A stretch of 64,000 bases of DNA. It comes from Desulfuribacillus alkaliarsenatis. Lineage in GTDB: Bacteria > Bacillota > Bacilli > Desulfuribacillales > Desulfuribacillaceae. Within the stretch, counting starts at the first letter, position 1. Every line of letters begins with the position of its first letter. The translations under genes were made by a program, and so were the position numbers. The notes beneath the pieces were generated by a model. It made no database searches and was not told where the DNA came from. It worked only from the letters and a program-made list of their open reading frames with translations. Positions 52,296 to 61,050 of the stretch are shown here, in pieces. Location of the stretch: assembly GCF_001730225.1 (NCBI RefSeq), contig NZ_MIJE01000033.1, positions 124,001-188,000 of the forward strand. Direction: 5' to 3'.

Positions 52296-52574
52296 CTATA
52301 ATTCCCATGGCCATGGTGTTTTTACCCAATCGAAAGGGTATTTACTTGGGAATTCACCATAATTATATAAAGAACCGTATTCCATTTGATACTCTGTCTT
52401 TAATATGTTCATTTGCTCCGAGAGAACATTGTACTGGCAAACAGCCCTTTTATCTGTTGGATACATATCTAAGTATAGATTAATCTCTAATAATGCGAAC
52501 TCAAGAGCTTGAATTTCTTTCAGCATTTGCTCTCTAGGCATCTTCTTACATGACTCTGTAGTAGCCTTACTCAT
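52296..52574 (-). CDS. cotJB: Spore coat protein CotJB
   Basis: The 92-aa protein has the CotJB pattern: LKEIQALEFALLEINLYLDM, YPTDKRAVCQYNVLSEQMN, and the C-terminal FPSKYPFDWVKTPWPWEL. ATG 52574 has GGAGG ten bases upstream; a slightly longer frame from 52595 covers that site. It heads the cotJ operon here and is probably transcribed in the mother cell, but I could not assign a sigma-E promoter with confidence in the 178 bases upstream. Confidence 0.88.
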   Translation of the reverse strand: MSKATTESCKKMPREQMLKEIQALEFALLEINLYLDMYPTDKRAVCQYNVLSEQMNILKTEYQMEYGSLYNYGEFPSKYPFDWVKTPWPWEL

Positions 52575-52699
52575 AACCTTATAACCTCCTAACAAAAGTT
52601 GTAGGCGTAAACTATAGCCTAGGATAATCTATTCCCGGTTTTACTTAACTGTAGCTTGTCTAGGGTAAAATGGGCTTAGGCGAATGCATAATTAAAAAT

Positions 52700-52745
52700 A
52701 AAAGAACACATCTGTATATCATCACATATACAAATGTGTTCCTGA
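52700..52745 (-). terminator. Terminator after the WG/SLH protein
   Basis: Arms GAACACAT (52704-52711) and ATGTGTTC (52734-52741) with an inner TATAT/ATATA stem, followed on the minus strand by TTTTATTTTTAATT. Confidence 0.8.
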
Positions 52746-52773
52746 TTTGCTAATTCCTAGGCTTTTATATAAT

Positions 52774-54750
52774 TTACTTTTTAATTTGATTTTCAATATT
52801 ATCAATTTTCTCTTGATGTATCAATGTCAAAATTTTAGCTGCCTGTGCCCTGGTGTATGTTTCATTTGGCAAAATCAGATTTCCTGCCCCCGTTATAAAC
52901 CCAGCCTGCACACTCATAGCTGCTGAGTCCCGCTTGAAATCTGGAATATCCCCTTCATCTTGAAAACGAGATAGGACTTCATTTACCTCAGCAGTTGACA
53001 TGGATTTTACAAGACCTTTTTTCTTAAGTACATTAGCAAGCATGACCATCAAATCATCTCGTCTCATTGTCGTTCCAATTTCCATACCTTCTAGTCCTTC
53101 TAGAATACCTAGTCTTTCTGCTGACTCGAGTTCTGCTACATACCACGGCTCATTAGGATCTCGATCTGCTCGTTGGAGGTGCTCACCTGTGCTTTCTAAC
53201 AGCAAACGAGAAAACACTGCTGCTGCCTGCTCATATAAGATTGCATCATTTGGCATAAAGTTTTTGCCATCACCCTGCATGATACCCGCTTCAAATACGC
53301 TTTTTGTATAGGCATATGCCCAGTGAGAAGCTGGCATATCAGGGAATGGTAACGCCGCTCTGTTTGCATTCTCCATTGAACCCTTTGTTAACGCCAACCA
53401 GAAGTCGCTATTTTTGTTTATTAGATTATCGATTTCATCAAAATCGACAACAACTGAAAGAATTCTACCAGGGTCTATCGCCCTAAATCCTGGGATGATC
53501 TGGTAGAAACGGAGTCCACCATCAATCAGTGCAAATTCTGTCGTGTTTTCTATAGGTAAAGTATGCTCCTCTAACTCCTTTTCAACTCCTGGTAACAGCA
53601 GGTCTCCGAGTGTGTACACCCTACCTGTCGCCAAATCCATATTCAAAGTCACACTGTTCCAATTGCTTTCCATGTCAATAACACCATAACGACTCTCTTT
53701 TGTAAACGAGCCCACATGTCCCTCAACATGTGTAATAACTTCGCCTACTTTATACATTATTTCATACTCCGTTTCTGGTCTGTGCCAGATAAAAAAATCA
53801 TATAGCTCTTGATTGATATGCGCTTCTAGCTGCTCGTCTTTATATCCTGAAAGAACTGGATAGTAAATTCTCTCATAAGGGTCAACATAGGGTTGATAAT
53901 TCTTTGGAATGTTCACATACTGGTTAATGCGCATTTCAACACCTGCACCAATACTATAATGTTTTTGGTCATCCTCCCAGAATAACTCCCCATCTCTTAT
54001 ACTTAGATACACCGTTTGACCGTTGCGCTCAATATTAGCGACTTCCGCACTTTGTATAACGGCCGCTTTATCTGCTTCCAATGTTACTAGAATCTCACCG
54101 TCGACATTAAATATGCTTGTCTCTCCCGTACTATTGTTATAGTAGCTAGAAAGACCATAAGCAAATGGTTGAAAATGCGGAGTCGCTCCAGGTACTTGTA
54201 ATAACTGATTCCCATCTAAATCAAGTAAGCACCGCGTTCCTGAGTACGTGTTTGCGTAAAACCGCTCTTCTCCCATATACGCCATAAAGTTATATTGAGG
54301 CTCTATAACAAACTCACCTTGCTTGTTAATAACGCCATTCCCTGTTCGCTGTGAAACCACAGCATAACCATCAACAAAAGGGCCAGCTGTGTAGAACTGA
54401 TGGTCAATCACGAGACTTCCATCCTCAATTGAATAATATCCAATTGCTGAATAGCGATCTCCATCATTCGATATGCGCAAAAGACCATCTGTCCAGTCTG
54501 CTATGAAAAATGGTGCACCATATCCGGCAGGGAACTCCTTAATAATTTGTCCTTGAGTATCTATAATTGCTGCGTTACCATTATCAAGCCTCACGACAGC
54601 TCGGTCAAGCAAGAAGCTAGATGCACCAGTTAAATCTGCATAATTGTTACTGCTCACAGAATCTATGTCATTTCCCTCTACATGCACAGTTGTAATCACC
54701 ATTACTGTAACTATACATAGAAATGCTATAAGAAATAATCTTCTCCTCAT
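52774..54750 (-). CDS. Exported WG-repeat / DUF3298 / SLH-domain protein
   Basis: The 658-aa protein has a signal peptide (about 1-25), a region of WG-like repeats (about 50-240, such as YAVVSQRTGNGVINKQGEFV and IEPQYNFMAYMGEERFY), a DUF3298-like segment (about 290-465, including FFIWHRPETEYEIMYKVGEV, ATGRVYTLGDLLLPG, FYQIIPGFRAIDPGRI) and three S-layer homology motifs (from about 470: DMPASHWAYAYTKSVFEAGI, then WYVAELESAERLGILEG and FKRDSAAMSVQAGFITGAG). SLH domains bind pyruvylated wall polymers, so it is probably held on the cell surface. Ligand unknown. Confidence 0.85.
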   Translation of the reverse strand: MRRRLFLIAFLCIVTVMVITTVHVEGNDIDSVSSNNYADLTGASSFLLDRAVVRLDNGNAAIIDTQGQIIKEFPAGYGAPFFIADWTDGLLRISNDGDRYSAIGYYSIEDGSLVIDHQFYTAGPFVDGYAVVSQRTGNGVINKQGEFVIEPQYNFMAYMGEERFYANTYSGTRCLLDLDGNQLLQVPGATPHFQPFAYGLSSYYNNSTGETSIFNVDGEILVTLEADKAAVIQSAEVANIERNGQTVYLSIRDGELFWEDDQKHYSIGAGVEMRINQYVNIPKNYQPYVDPYERIYYPVLSGYKDEQLEAHINQELYDFFIWHRPETEYEIMYKVGEVITHVEGHVGSFTKESRYGVIDMESNWNSVTLNMDLATGRVYTLGDLLLPGVEKELEEHTLPIENTTEFALIDGGLRFYQIIPGFRAIDPGRILSVVVDFDEIDNLINKNSDFWLALTKGSMENANRAALPFPDMPASHWAYAYTKSVFEAGIMQGDGKNFMPNDAILYEQAAAVFSRLLLESTGEHLQRADRDPNEPWYVAELESAERLGILEGLEGMEIGTTMRRDDLMVMLANVLKKKGLVKSMSTAEVNEVLSRFQDEGDIPDFKRDSAAMSVQAGFITGAGNLILPNETYTRAQAAKILTLIHQEKIDNIENQIKK

Positions 54751-54892
54751 AGTTAATCCTCTCCTTTTCCGTCTACAACATAAGTTATTAAGTTGTTTTA
54801 CGAACGTCTTTTCTGTATAAACTTCTTATTTATATCTGGTTTCATTATTGTCTAGTCTCAACTATACTTTTCCCTCCTAATAACTAAATGTT

Positions 54893-55627
54893 CTATTCTA
54901 GCTCGTGTTCTAGAAGTCTAGAAATATATAATAAATTTATATTACCAGTGCTGTGCCCTGTCCCTTGATTAAAAGTTGGAAAGGAAACTTCACCATTATC
55001 ATCATAAGGAATCCATCTATAATTAATTCTGCTATGCTGGAAGCTAAATAATGTTGTTGGATATTTAGATTTTTCTACTTTCAAAAAAGAATCAAGAAAT
55101 GCAATCCATTCCTTTGGAAGTGACTGTACACCATACGATTTTACATCTTTTTCGAACGGCACGCTGAAATGTAGTTGGACTCCAGGTGTATACCGGTGAA
55201 CATAATTACTTACTATATATCCCCTTCGATTTAATAAATAAATATCAAAAGTAGTCATAAGATTGTCGGGGTTAATATTCCAGAGAACAACATACGTGGA
55301 AGGATCCTTTGGATTAACCTTCCAAAGTGTTGGTTGTTGAATTGTACTAACTCCAGCTAGTTCCCATTTTCGATTTTTCCAAAACCAATAGCTAGTTCCG
55401 TATCCATGCTCATGAATGAATGGAACAAACACGTGTGTATCTCCTAAAAAAATAATATCTTGTATTTCTATCGCATCTGGATTGTAATTATAGCGATTTA
55501 TGGTTTCAATTAAGTCATCCTCTTTAAGAAATTCTGTCGGTTTTGAAAAGAAGTAAAAATATAGATAGCCAGCTGATACAAGAAATATAACAATGATTGC
55601 TAAAAAACGACTTTTTTTCTGTATCAT
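54893..55627 (-). CDS. Membrane-anchored exported protein, function unknown
   Basis: The 244-aa product has one N-terminal membrane helix (about 7-28) and an extracellular domain rich in aromatic residues (GYGTSYWFWKNRKWELAGVS near 75-94, YVVLWNINPDNLMTTFDIYL near 112-131). I recognise no family. Its ATG overlaps the stop of the preceding gene (ATGA), so the two are translated together. It begins the run of lineage-specific envelope proteins that goes on to the window end. Confidence 0.7.
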   Translation of the reverse strand: MIQKKSRFLAIIVIFLVSAGYLYFYFFSKPTEFLKEDDLIETINRYNYNPDAIEIQDIIFLGDTHVFVPFIHEHGYGTSYWFWKNRKWELAGVSTIQQPTLWKVNPKDPSTYVVLWNINPDNLMTTFDIYLLNRRGYIVSNYVHRYTPGVQLHFSVPFEKDVKSYGVQSLPKEWIAFLDSFLKVEKSKYPTTLFSFQHSRINYRWIPYDDNGEVSFPTFNQGTGHSTGNINLLYISRLLEHELE

Positions 55628-56346
55628 TCGTTATTACCGCCTTTCAAAAGCGATTCATGGCTACGAAAATATCGTTGTTTATCCACCGAATCTATTAAAA
55701 CACCTTTTCCATCCTTTTCTACATATATCATAATAAGCAAACCACTTCCCCATTTGGGTGTCGTGCCACTTAAATAATAAGGAAACAACTCCACTCTTTC
55801 ATGTGATTCTAAGAAAAGCATATCATTATACCAATCGACAGCATCTAATTGCTCTTCCTCAAATGATGGTAATAGCAGATCAAAGCTTTCCTTGTCAAAG
55901 ACAACTTCCGCTGCAGAAGGATGAAGTTGAATAATAACTGCCTCTTCATAATGTGCAATATATGTTGAGATATTACTCTTTGGATAGGCTGCGGAGTGCA
56001 GGAAGATACTTAAAATTATAGCTGCAATAAAAATAAAGTTAGCTGAAAAACCTAACCAAGCAAAACGACGGTATTTATCCCACGCCCCTTCACGTGATGA
56101 AGCATACCAATAAAGCATCCAAACTCCTAATGGCAAAATTGGCATTTTAATAAGCGTATTTAAAATAGGAAAATTAAAATCTAAAGTAAAAAATCCTCCT
56201 AACAAAGCTATACATACCTTCCAAATTTTCGGCTTCACTTCTTGCTTTTGATAAAAATAATACATTAGATAAATAATAAGACTCCAAGATAAAGTAACAA
56301 CCAGTACTTCAATGATATTCATAGGTATGCCTAGCAAAAATCCCAT
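55624..56346 (-). CDS. Polytopic membrane protein, function unknown
   Basis: The 240-aa protein (ATG 56346 after GGAGGG) has four membrane helices in the first 120 residues and then an extracellular domain (about 125-240; AHYEEAVIIQLHPSAAEVVF, LLPSFEEEQLDAVDWYNDML). It has no motif that I know. It is coupled to the following gene by a four-base overlap, suggesting the two products work together. Confidence 0.7.
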   Translation of the reverse strand: MGFLLGIPMNIIEVLVVTLSWSLIIYLMYYFYQKQEVKPKIWKVCIALLGGFFTLDFNFPILNTLIKMPILPLGVWMLYWYASSREGAWDKYRRFAWLGFSANFIFIAAIILSIFLHSAAYPKSNISTYIAHYEEAVIIQLHPSAAEVVFDKESFDLLLPSFEEEQLDAVDWYNDMLFLESHERVELFPYYLSGTTPKWGSGLLIMIYVEKDGKGVLIDSVDKQRYFRSHESLLKGGNNE

Positions 56347-56400
56347 CTTATAATCCCTCCGCTTAGAGACTGCTTGTGCGGCAAGCACTTTATGTTATTG

Positions 56401-56628
56401 TTATTGTTTTTGTATTATGTTTTTGGTTATGATCAAAAACGATAGAGTAACACTAGTAAAAAGTAATATAATTATAGATACGCCCATGAAGTAATGCCTT
56501 ATCAAAACCTTTTCACTTGGGTTTTCTACTGCCCAAAATGCCTCATATCCATTAAATTTTAAGTATATGTAGGTAATTAAGATTAAGTTAGCAATATTTA
56601 AAATCAATAAAACGATTCCCTTTTTCAT
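56401..56628 (-). CDS. Small two-helix membrane protein
   Basis: A 75-aa product with two hydrophobic helices (about 5-24 and 46-70) joined by an extracellular loop (KFNGYEAFWAVENPSEKVLI). AGAAAGGAAA lies before the ATG. No family is recognised. It lies between other unknown membrane genes on the same strand. Confidence 0.65.
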   Translation of the reverse strand: MKKGIVLLILNIANLILITYIYLKFNGYEAFWAVENPSEKVLIRHYFMGVSIIILLFTSVTLSFLIITKNIIQKQ

Positions 56629-56659
56629 TGATGTTTTATTTCCTTTCTACTTCTTGCAT

Positions 56660-57238
56660 CTATCTAATTAATACTTTATCTTCAATTCTATTATTAATGA
56701 TTTCATCTGTAACCTCGAGAAGAGCTTTAGCTCTTTTCTTAGTGTATGGATTTATAGGAATTAGGGAGTTATTTGTAGAGTACCTAACTCTCATCGGCTC
56801 ATGATAGATTGCTTCCAAAATTCGCTCTACATCTTCTACTCTTTGATTTAACTCCTCTGTTGTAGCGTCAAATACATTAAAAGAAAATCTATCAAATATC
56901 GTATTAAAGTTTCTTCTCAACTCAAATCCTAGTCTATCTTGATAGTAGAAATTACACAAAGCTGCCCCTGCTGTTATAGGTAATGTATAGCTATCTGCAA
57001 CATGTAGGTGATACTGATCGCCTTCATTTAAATACTTTTCAATATGAAATTTATATTGGTGTAAATATACTGTTAGGCTTGTTCTTGAACTTATATACAT
57101 ATCAGTTCTACTTGTCCATTGCCCATATAAAAGAAAGCTTAAAACTAGTATTATCGCCAAACATATTCTAAATTTTTTCTTATAATTAATGTTATCATTT
57201 GAAGGTTTCTCTTCAGTATTATTAGCATCAGCTTCCAT
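56660..57238 (-). CDS. Single-pass membrane protein, function unknown
   Basis: The 192-aa protein has a polar N-terminus, one membrane helix (about 26-43) and an extracellular, mainly helical domain (YISSRTSLTVYLHQYKFHIE, then TEELNQRVEDVERILEAIYH). TAGGAGG precedes the ATG. No known family is visible. It is one of several similar-sized, single-helix proteins in this stretch (compare 57928-58485 and 59948-60577). Confidence 0.68.
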   Translation of the reverse strand: MEADANNTEEKPSNDNINYKKKFRICLAIILVLSFLLYGQWTSRTDMYISSRTSLTVYLHQYKFHIEKYLNEGDQYHLHVADSYTLPITAGAALCNFYYQDRLGFELRRNFNTIFDRFSFNVFDATTEELNQRVEDVERILEAIYHEPMRVRYSTNNSLIPINPYTKKRAKALLEVTDEIINNRIEDKVLIR

Positions 57239-57278
57239 CTTAAAGACCTCCTATCTAAACCATTACCTATTGTAATAT

Positions 57279-57866
57279 TTACTTAAGTAATCTTGGGTTC
57301 TCTGAGGGGAATTTGTCTGCAATTAATATTCCTTCTTTATCAAAAGCTGTAATCATCCCACTTACTTGATTAAAGTTATCTAAGACATATAAAACATAAT
57401 TATCTTTGACGACTGCTGTTTCGTAAATATCATTCATTTGCAATGTTTCTTCATGAGTTAAATCATAGTCTTCATTCGATGTTGAGGAAATTTGGGGGCC
57501 GTTACCAATTGCCACATAAGAAATTCTTGTATCATTAACTTTAACTCCTACCAAGTATTTTCCTTCTCCCTTTTGCGACCAGATAACATCAAACGGAAAA
57601 CCCATTCCTTCATCAAAATGTCTACTAGCATAATGTTCTATATTTCTGAATAATCCAATACTATTAATAGCAATCACTCCATATGATTCATCTTCTTCAT
57701 ATAAAGCAAAATATCTCTGTCCATATTGTCCATCTTTCTCAGTTATTATGATTTTAATATTATTATCATTGTTAAAATTTATTGCTTAACTTAAAGAGAG
57801 AATATTACCACCAAAAAACAACAATGTTAAAAAGATTATTGTTATAATAAAGATTGCTTTCTTCAT
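57279..57866 (-). pseudogene. Exported protein gene interrupted by an in-frame TAA
   Basis: ATG 57866, with GGAGGGCAGCAA upstream, starts a signal peptide (MKKAIFIITIIFLTLLFFGG, then NILSLS) that ends at TAA 57788-57786. The same frame then stays open for 168 codons to 57279, so the reading would be one 194-residue secreted protein with a single nonsense codon at position 27. A GTG at 57677 could start a 132-aa remainder, but without signal peptide or clear ribosome site. Either a real inactivation or a base error. The family is not recognised. Confidence 0.75.
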
Positions 57867-57927
57867 TTGCTGCCCTCCGACTAAATCATGTTCTCTATAT
57901 AAAAATATTGTGTTATTAATTAGCACG

Positions 57928-58485
57928 TTAGTTTTCTAACTCATATTTTAGGAGATCGATTTCGTCATGAATATCAATAAACATTTCTTCAAGTATGTAT
58001 TTATAGTCTCCTGAAAAAAACACATCAAATTCTTCAGTTGATAGATTATAAAACATCTTACCTACTTCGTAACAAAATTCACTTAATAATTTGGCATTCT
58101 CTTCATTTAGATTATCATTAAAACTATTCATGAAATATATAAGGCTATCTTCTCCTTGGTAGTCTACTATGGACAAACTGTAGTTATCTGGTATAGATTT
58201 CCATTGATTTCTCACAATCCTATCGTTTGATTGCATAATAGTACTAATATGTGACAGGTATGCTTTATTAAATAGTTCTTTTTCTAAAGGACTTAAATCC
58301 CCATGATATACAGCGAGCATTTCACTTGCTTTTGTAAACTCCCATCCTATTTCATTGAAATGATATGCAAGTTCTTTCTTATGCGCCTGCTCTGCGGTTT
58401 TTAAGTTCATGTTTAGGTTTAAAGTTATTAAAAATAAAAATATAATCGAGAAAACTAACATATACATAACCGTTTTACTATTCAT
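57928..58485 (-). CDS. Single-pass membrane protein, helical, function unknown
   Basis: The 185-aa product has one N-terminal membrane helix (about 6-25) and a predicted all-helical extracellular domain (HKKELAYHFNEIGWEFTKAS, LSPLEKELFNKAYLSHISTI, EFCYEVGKMFYNLSTEEFDV). GGAGAATAC precedes the ATG. It resembles in plan, though not clearly in sequence, the protein at 59948-60577. No family recognised. Confidence 0.7.
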   Translation of the reverse strand: MNSKTVMYMLVFSIIFLFLITLNLNMNLKTAEQAHKKELAYHFNEIGWEFTKASEMLAVYHGDLSPLEKELFNKAYLSHISTIMQSNDRIVRNQWKSIPDNYSLSIVDYQGEDSLIYFMNSFNDNLNEENAKLLSEFCYEVGKMFYNLSTEEFDVFFSGDYKYILEEMFIDIHDEIDLLKYELEN

Positions 58486-58541
58486 ATTTTTGTATTCTCC
58501 AATAATGATATTTGTAAGACTTGAATGACAATTGGTATATC

Positions 58542-58982
58542 TTAGAAAACAAAGACAATGCTTTTATCACTCTTGAACTCAAACTCCTCGATTTGTCCAT
58601 TCCATTCAATTGTAAAGTTAACAATACCGTCTTCTGGTGTTGATGTCCCACTACTAGTCACAATGCCAGAGCTTATTATGCCACTCTCTGAAAGAGTCGT
58701 CTCTGATGAGCCACTTCCAGCGCTAGATTTATATGAATACTTAATTTTGTAAATATCCTCAATATGATTTCCTAAGTAACGTATTTCAACTTTACTACTT
58801 ATTTGTTTGCCAGGTTGATTTTTATTTATAGGTTCTGAGACTTTTTCAATATATAAAACTTTCCAATTTTCACTTTCATGGGTAAAAACCAAAGTGTTTG
58901 ATTCTGTAATATTTAATAGACTGCATCCTGTTAACAACACTAGGATTAATAGTAATAAAAATACAAACGTGTTACTACTCAC
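58542..58982 (-). CDS. Lipoprotein, function unknown
   Basis: The 146-aa product (GTG 58982, with GGAGG eight bases upstream) has a lipoprotein signal ending in VLLTGC, so the Cys near residue 20 would be lipidated. The mature part is predicted beta-rich (WKVLYIEKVSEP, KVEIRYLGNHIEDIYKIKYS, VNFTIEWNGQIEEFEF) with a Ser/Gly/Thr-rich loop. No family is recognised. Confidence 0.72.
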   Translation of the reverse strand: MSSNTFVFLLLLILVLLTGCSLLNITESNTLVFTHESENWKVLYIEKVSEPINKNQPGKQISSKVEIRYLGNHIEDIYKIKYSYKSSAGSGSSETTLSESGIISSGIVTSSGTSTPEDGIVNFTIEWNGQIEEFEFKSDKSIVFVF

Positions 58983-59068
58983 TGTTAATTCCTCCATTTA
59001 CTTCTAAAGTAATTTCCTTGAGCCGTTGCTATTAGTTTTTAGCATTATGTAAATTCTATTTATATAAA

Positions 59069-59173
59069 CTACCAATTTTGATCCATTATTTCTTTACGCT
59101 TTAGTTGATATTCTTCCTGATTAATCAAGCCATCCTTATGTAAATTATCTAGTTTTCGTAAATATGCTTTAAA
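59069..59173 (-). pseudogene. Orphan SHOCT-like C-terminal fragment
   Basis: After the stop of the gene at 59169 another frame reads FKAYLRKLDNLHKDGLINQE followed by EYQLKRKEIMDQNW and a TAG stop. This is a good SHOCT domain (L-KL--L---G-IT-EE---K+--), normally found at protein C-termini. No start codon or ribosome site precedes it in frame, so it looks like the remnant of a lost gene. Confidence 0.55.
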
Positions 59174-59897
59174 TCATTGATTGAGCTATTCGAAATATTT
59201 CGTCTCTGTCTATAAACCCTCTTATACTTACTAACATATGTGGTAGCTCTAACCATAACAGCAACTTACCATCTTTAAATGTAAACAATGTTATAGTTTT
59301 GTTATCAATGGTAAGATGCTCTATTTTTGTATCTTCATGATCTACAGTCATACCAAGTGTAAAGCCTTTACCATAGTACTGCTGTTCTATTGTAAGTGGA
59401 TAGTCCATATCTTCACTTTCATAGTGAAGTGTAATATGATTGGTTCTATAATATATTTCAGAAACAGGTGAAACTACATATTGTAAATCAAAGTTGTTTG
59501 GAATGTAGACGGGTATGATAATATCAAAATTTGCTATTTCTTGTGCCTGCTCAATCGTAAACTCTCTACTCTCTAATTCATGAAATACAATACTGTCATC
59601 TATCTCCCATATAAAATCATCTGGAGTTAGATGTTGAGTCTGCGTTCCTGTCATTATTTGAGTGGTAGGTCCCACTACATATATAGCCACAATAGATATG
59701 AGAAGCGATGCTACTAAACTAACTACAACAAATCGTTTCTTGCTAGTTCTCGGCTTGCTATCTGATAGAGTAAGCTCTCTCTGAATCTTTTCCCAGTTAT
59801 TTTGTTTTTCATTTTTGGGTAACTCTATCTTATCTATCTGCATTTTAATAGTTTTTTTCAGGAGCTGTTCATGGATAGATTTTTTTCGTTCATTCAT
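59169..59897 (-). CDS. DUF4367-type single-pass protein, paralogue 3
   Basis: The 242-aa product has a cytoplasmic N-terminal part (about 1-55), a membrane helix (about 56-77) and an extracellular DUF4367-like domain (FTIEQAQEIANFDIIIPVYI to the C-terminus). It is a close relative of the gene at 61782-62567, including WLELPHMLVSI and FIDRDEIFRIAQSMI. It lacks the 20 or so residues after the helix (TAFFW...STTQI region) that the other copies keep. Start at ATG 59897 or GTG 59903. Confidence 0.78.
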   Translation of the reverse strand: MNERKKSIHEQLLKKTIKMQIDKIELPKNEKQNNWEKIQRELTLSDSKPRTSKKRFVVVSLVASLLISIVAIYVVGPTTQIMTGTQTQHLTPDDFIWEIDDSIVFHELESREFTIEQAQEIANFDIIIPVYIPNNFDLQYVVSPVSEIYYRTNHITLHYESEDMDYPLTIEQQYYGKGFTLGMTVDHEDTKIEHLTIDNKTITLFTFKDGKLLLWLELPHMLVSIRGFIDRDEIFRIAQSMI

Positions 59898-59947
59898 TCT
59901 CACTCCACGAGCAATTGTTTTTTATCTTCATTAGTAATGACTAAAAT

Positions 59948-60577
59948 TTAATCTGTTAAAAATTCTTCTTCCATCAATTCCACCCAACCACTGTTATCAA
60001 TTCTACTAAATGGTTCAATTAACGATTTCATCAATTCATGATCAAATTGTACATCCTGTTGTGTTACTGTGATACCATTACTTATCAATTGATATATTTC
60101 TGCAATTGTTTCTATTGTTTCGATTTCCTCTGGCAGAATTGTAAAAGCTGGATTTCTTGTTGATATCTCATTATTTATATGATTGAGAATATACCCTGTT
60201 GAGCTTATAATATATTGTAAACTGCGATACTCTTTTTGCGAGAAATTCTTTCGGTTATATTTAAACTGTTCAATCCGGTTTGTCGATTCTCTACTCCATG
60301 AAACAATAGCATTCCAGTCCTTTACTCTAGTACTATCAAATGTAATTTGTACTTCTTTGGAATCCACTGAATCCAATATTTTATTATTAATAATCCTATA
60401 GAGCCGTTCGCTATCAGTTACGGTTCTTTGAATAATTGTTACATTCTGCTTATGTTCGTCTGCTTTGATGGATCGAAAGTTATGAAATTGATACAAATTG
60501 ATGACGATTGATATAATCAGCACTAATTCAATAATGCTCCTGTATTCCTTTATGGAACGATTGTTTTTAGTTTCCAT
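59948..60577 (-). CDS. Single-pass membrane protein, function unknown
   Basis: The 209-aa protein has one membrane helix (about 15-32) and a helical extracellular domain (IIQRTVTDSERLYRIINNKI, KDWNAIVSWSRESTNRIEQF, ETIETIAEIYQLISNGITVT). TAGGAGG precedes the ATG. No known family. It is followed after 44 bases by the third DUF4367 paralogue, and the duplicated upstream block of that paralogue begins right at its stop. Confidence 0.7.
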   Translation of the reverse strand: METKNNRSIKEYRSIIELVLIISIVINLYQFHNFRSIKADEHKQNVTIIQRTVTDSERLYRIINNKILDSVDSKEVQITFDSTRVKDWNAIVSWSRESTNRIEQFKYNRKNFSQKEYRSLQYIISSTGYILNHINNEISTRNPAFTILPEEIETIETIAEIYQLISNGITVTQQDVQFDHELMKSLIEPFSRIDNSGWVELMEEEFLTD

Positions 60578-60614
60578 TAAATTCCTCCTAGTATTTATGG
60601 CTTAAACTGATTTA

Positions 60615-61028
60615 CTATTGTTTTGAACCGAGTAAATCTTTATATTCATCTACATCGTTAAAAATTGCTGGAAATGTTGTTGGAGTGCTACTAACTCTCT
60701 TTAATAAAATTGGTTCTCCGTTATTTAGCTTGCTAATAACAATCTCAAACGAATTATCATCATTTAAGGTTAATTCGAAATTTTGCTTTGCAGTATTTAT
60801 TTCATAAACATTGTTTTCTACTTGTTTATAGGTCCCTTTATCTACTTCCCTGTTATCAATATATTTAGTAAAGCTGTTGTTATCTGGCTGGATAGACACT
60901 TGAACAAAATAACCATTAATGTGTCCATCACTCTGATAAAAACCTTTAAATAAAGGACTCGTATTTGAAGAGCAACCGACTATAATAATAATGAGTATTA
61001 GCGTTAATAAAACATAGGTTTTTTTCAA
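60615..61028 (-). CDS. Lipoprotein, function unknown
   Basis: A 137-aa product starting at TTG 61028 after AGGAGGTAC. The signal MKKTYVLLTLILIIIIVGCS ends in a lipobox (IVGC), giving a lipidated Cys near residue 19. The mature part (FKGFYQSDGHINGYFVQVSI, DKGTYKQVENNVYEINTAKQ, FELTLNDDNSFEIV) looks like a small beta-sheet domain of the kind found in many Bacillales lipoproteins. No motif gives a function. Confidence 0.72.
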   Translation of the reverse strand: MKKTYVLLTLILIIIIVGCSSNTSPLFKGFYQSDGHINGYFVQVSIQPDNNSFTKYIDNREVDKGTYKQVENNVYEINTAKQNFELTLNDDNSFEIVISKLNNGEPILLKRVSSTPTTFPAIFNDVDEYKDLLGSKQ

Positions 61029-61050
61029 AATAGAGTACCTCCTAAATCTC

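Noticed and set aside
57786-57788. Recoding (for example selenocysteine) at the in-frame stop
   Set aside because: The codon is TAA, not TGA, and I see no selenocysteine element; a mutation or sequence error is simpler.
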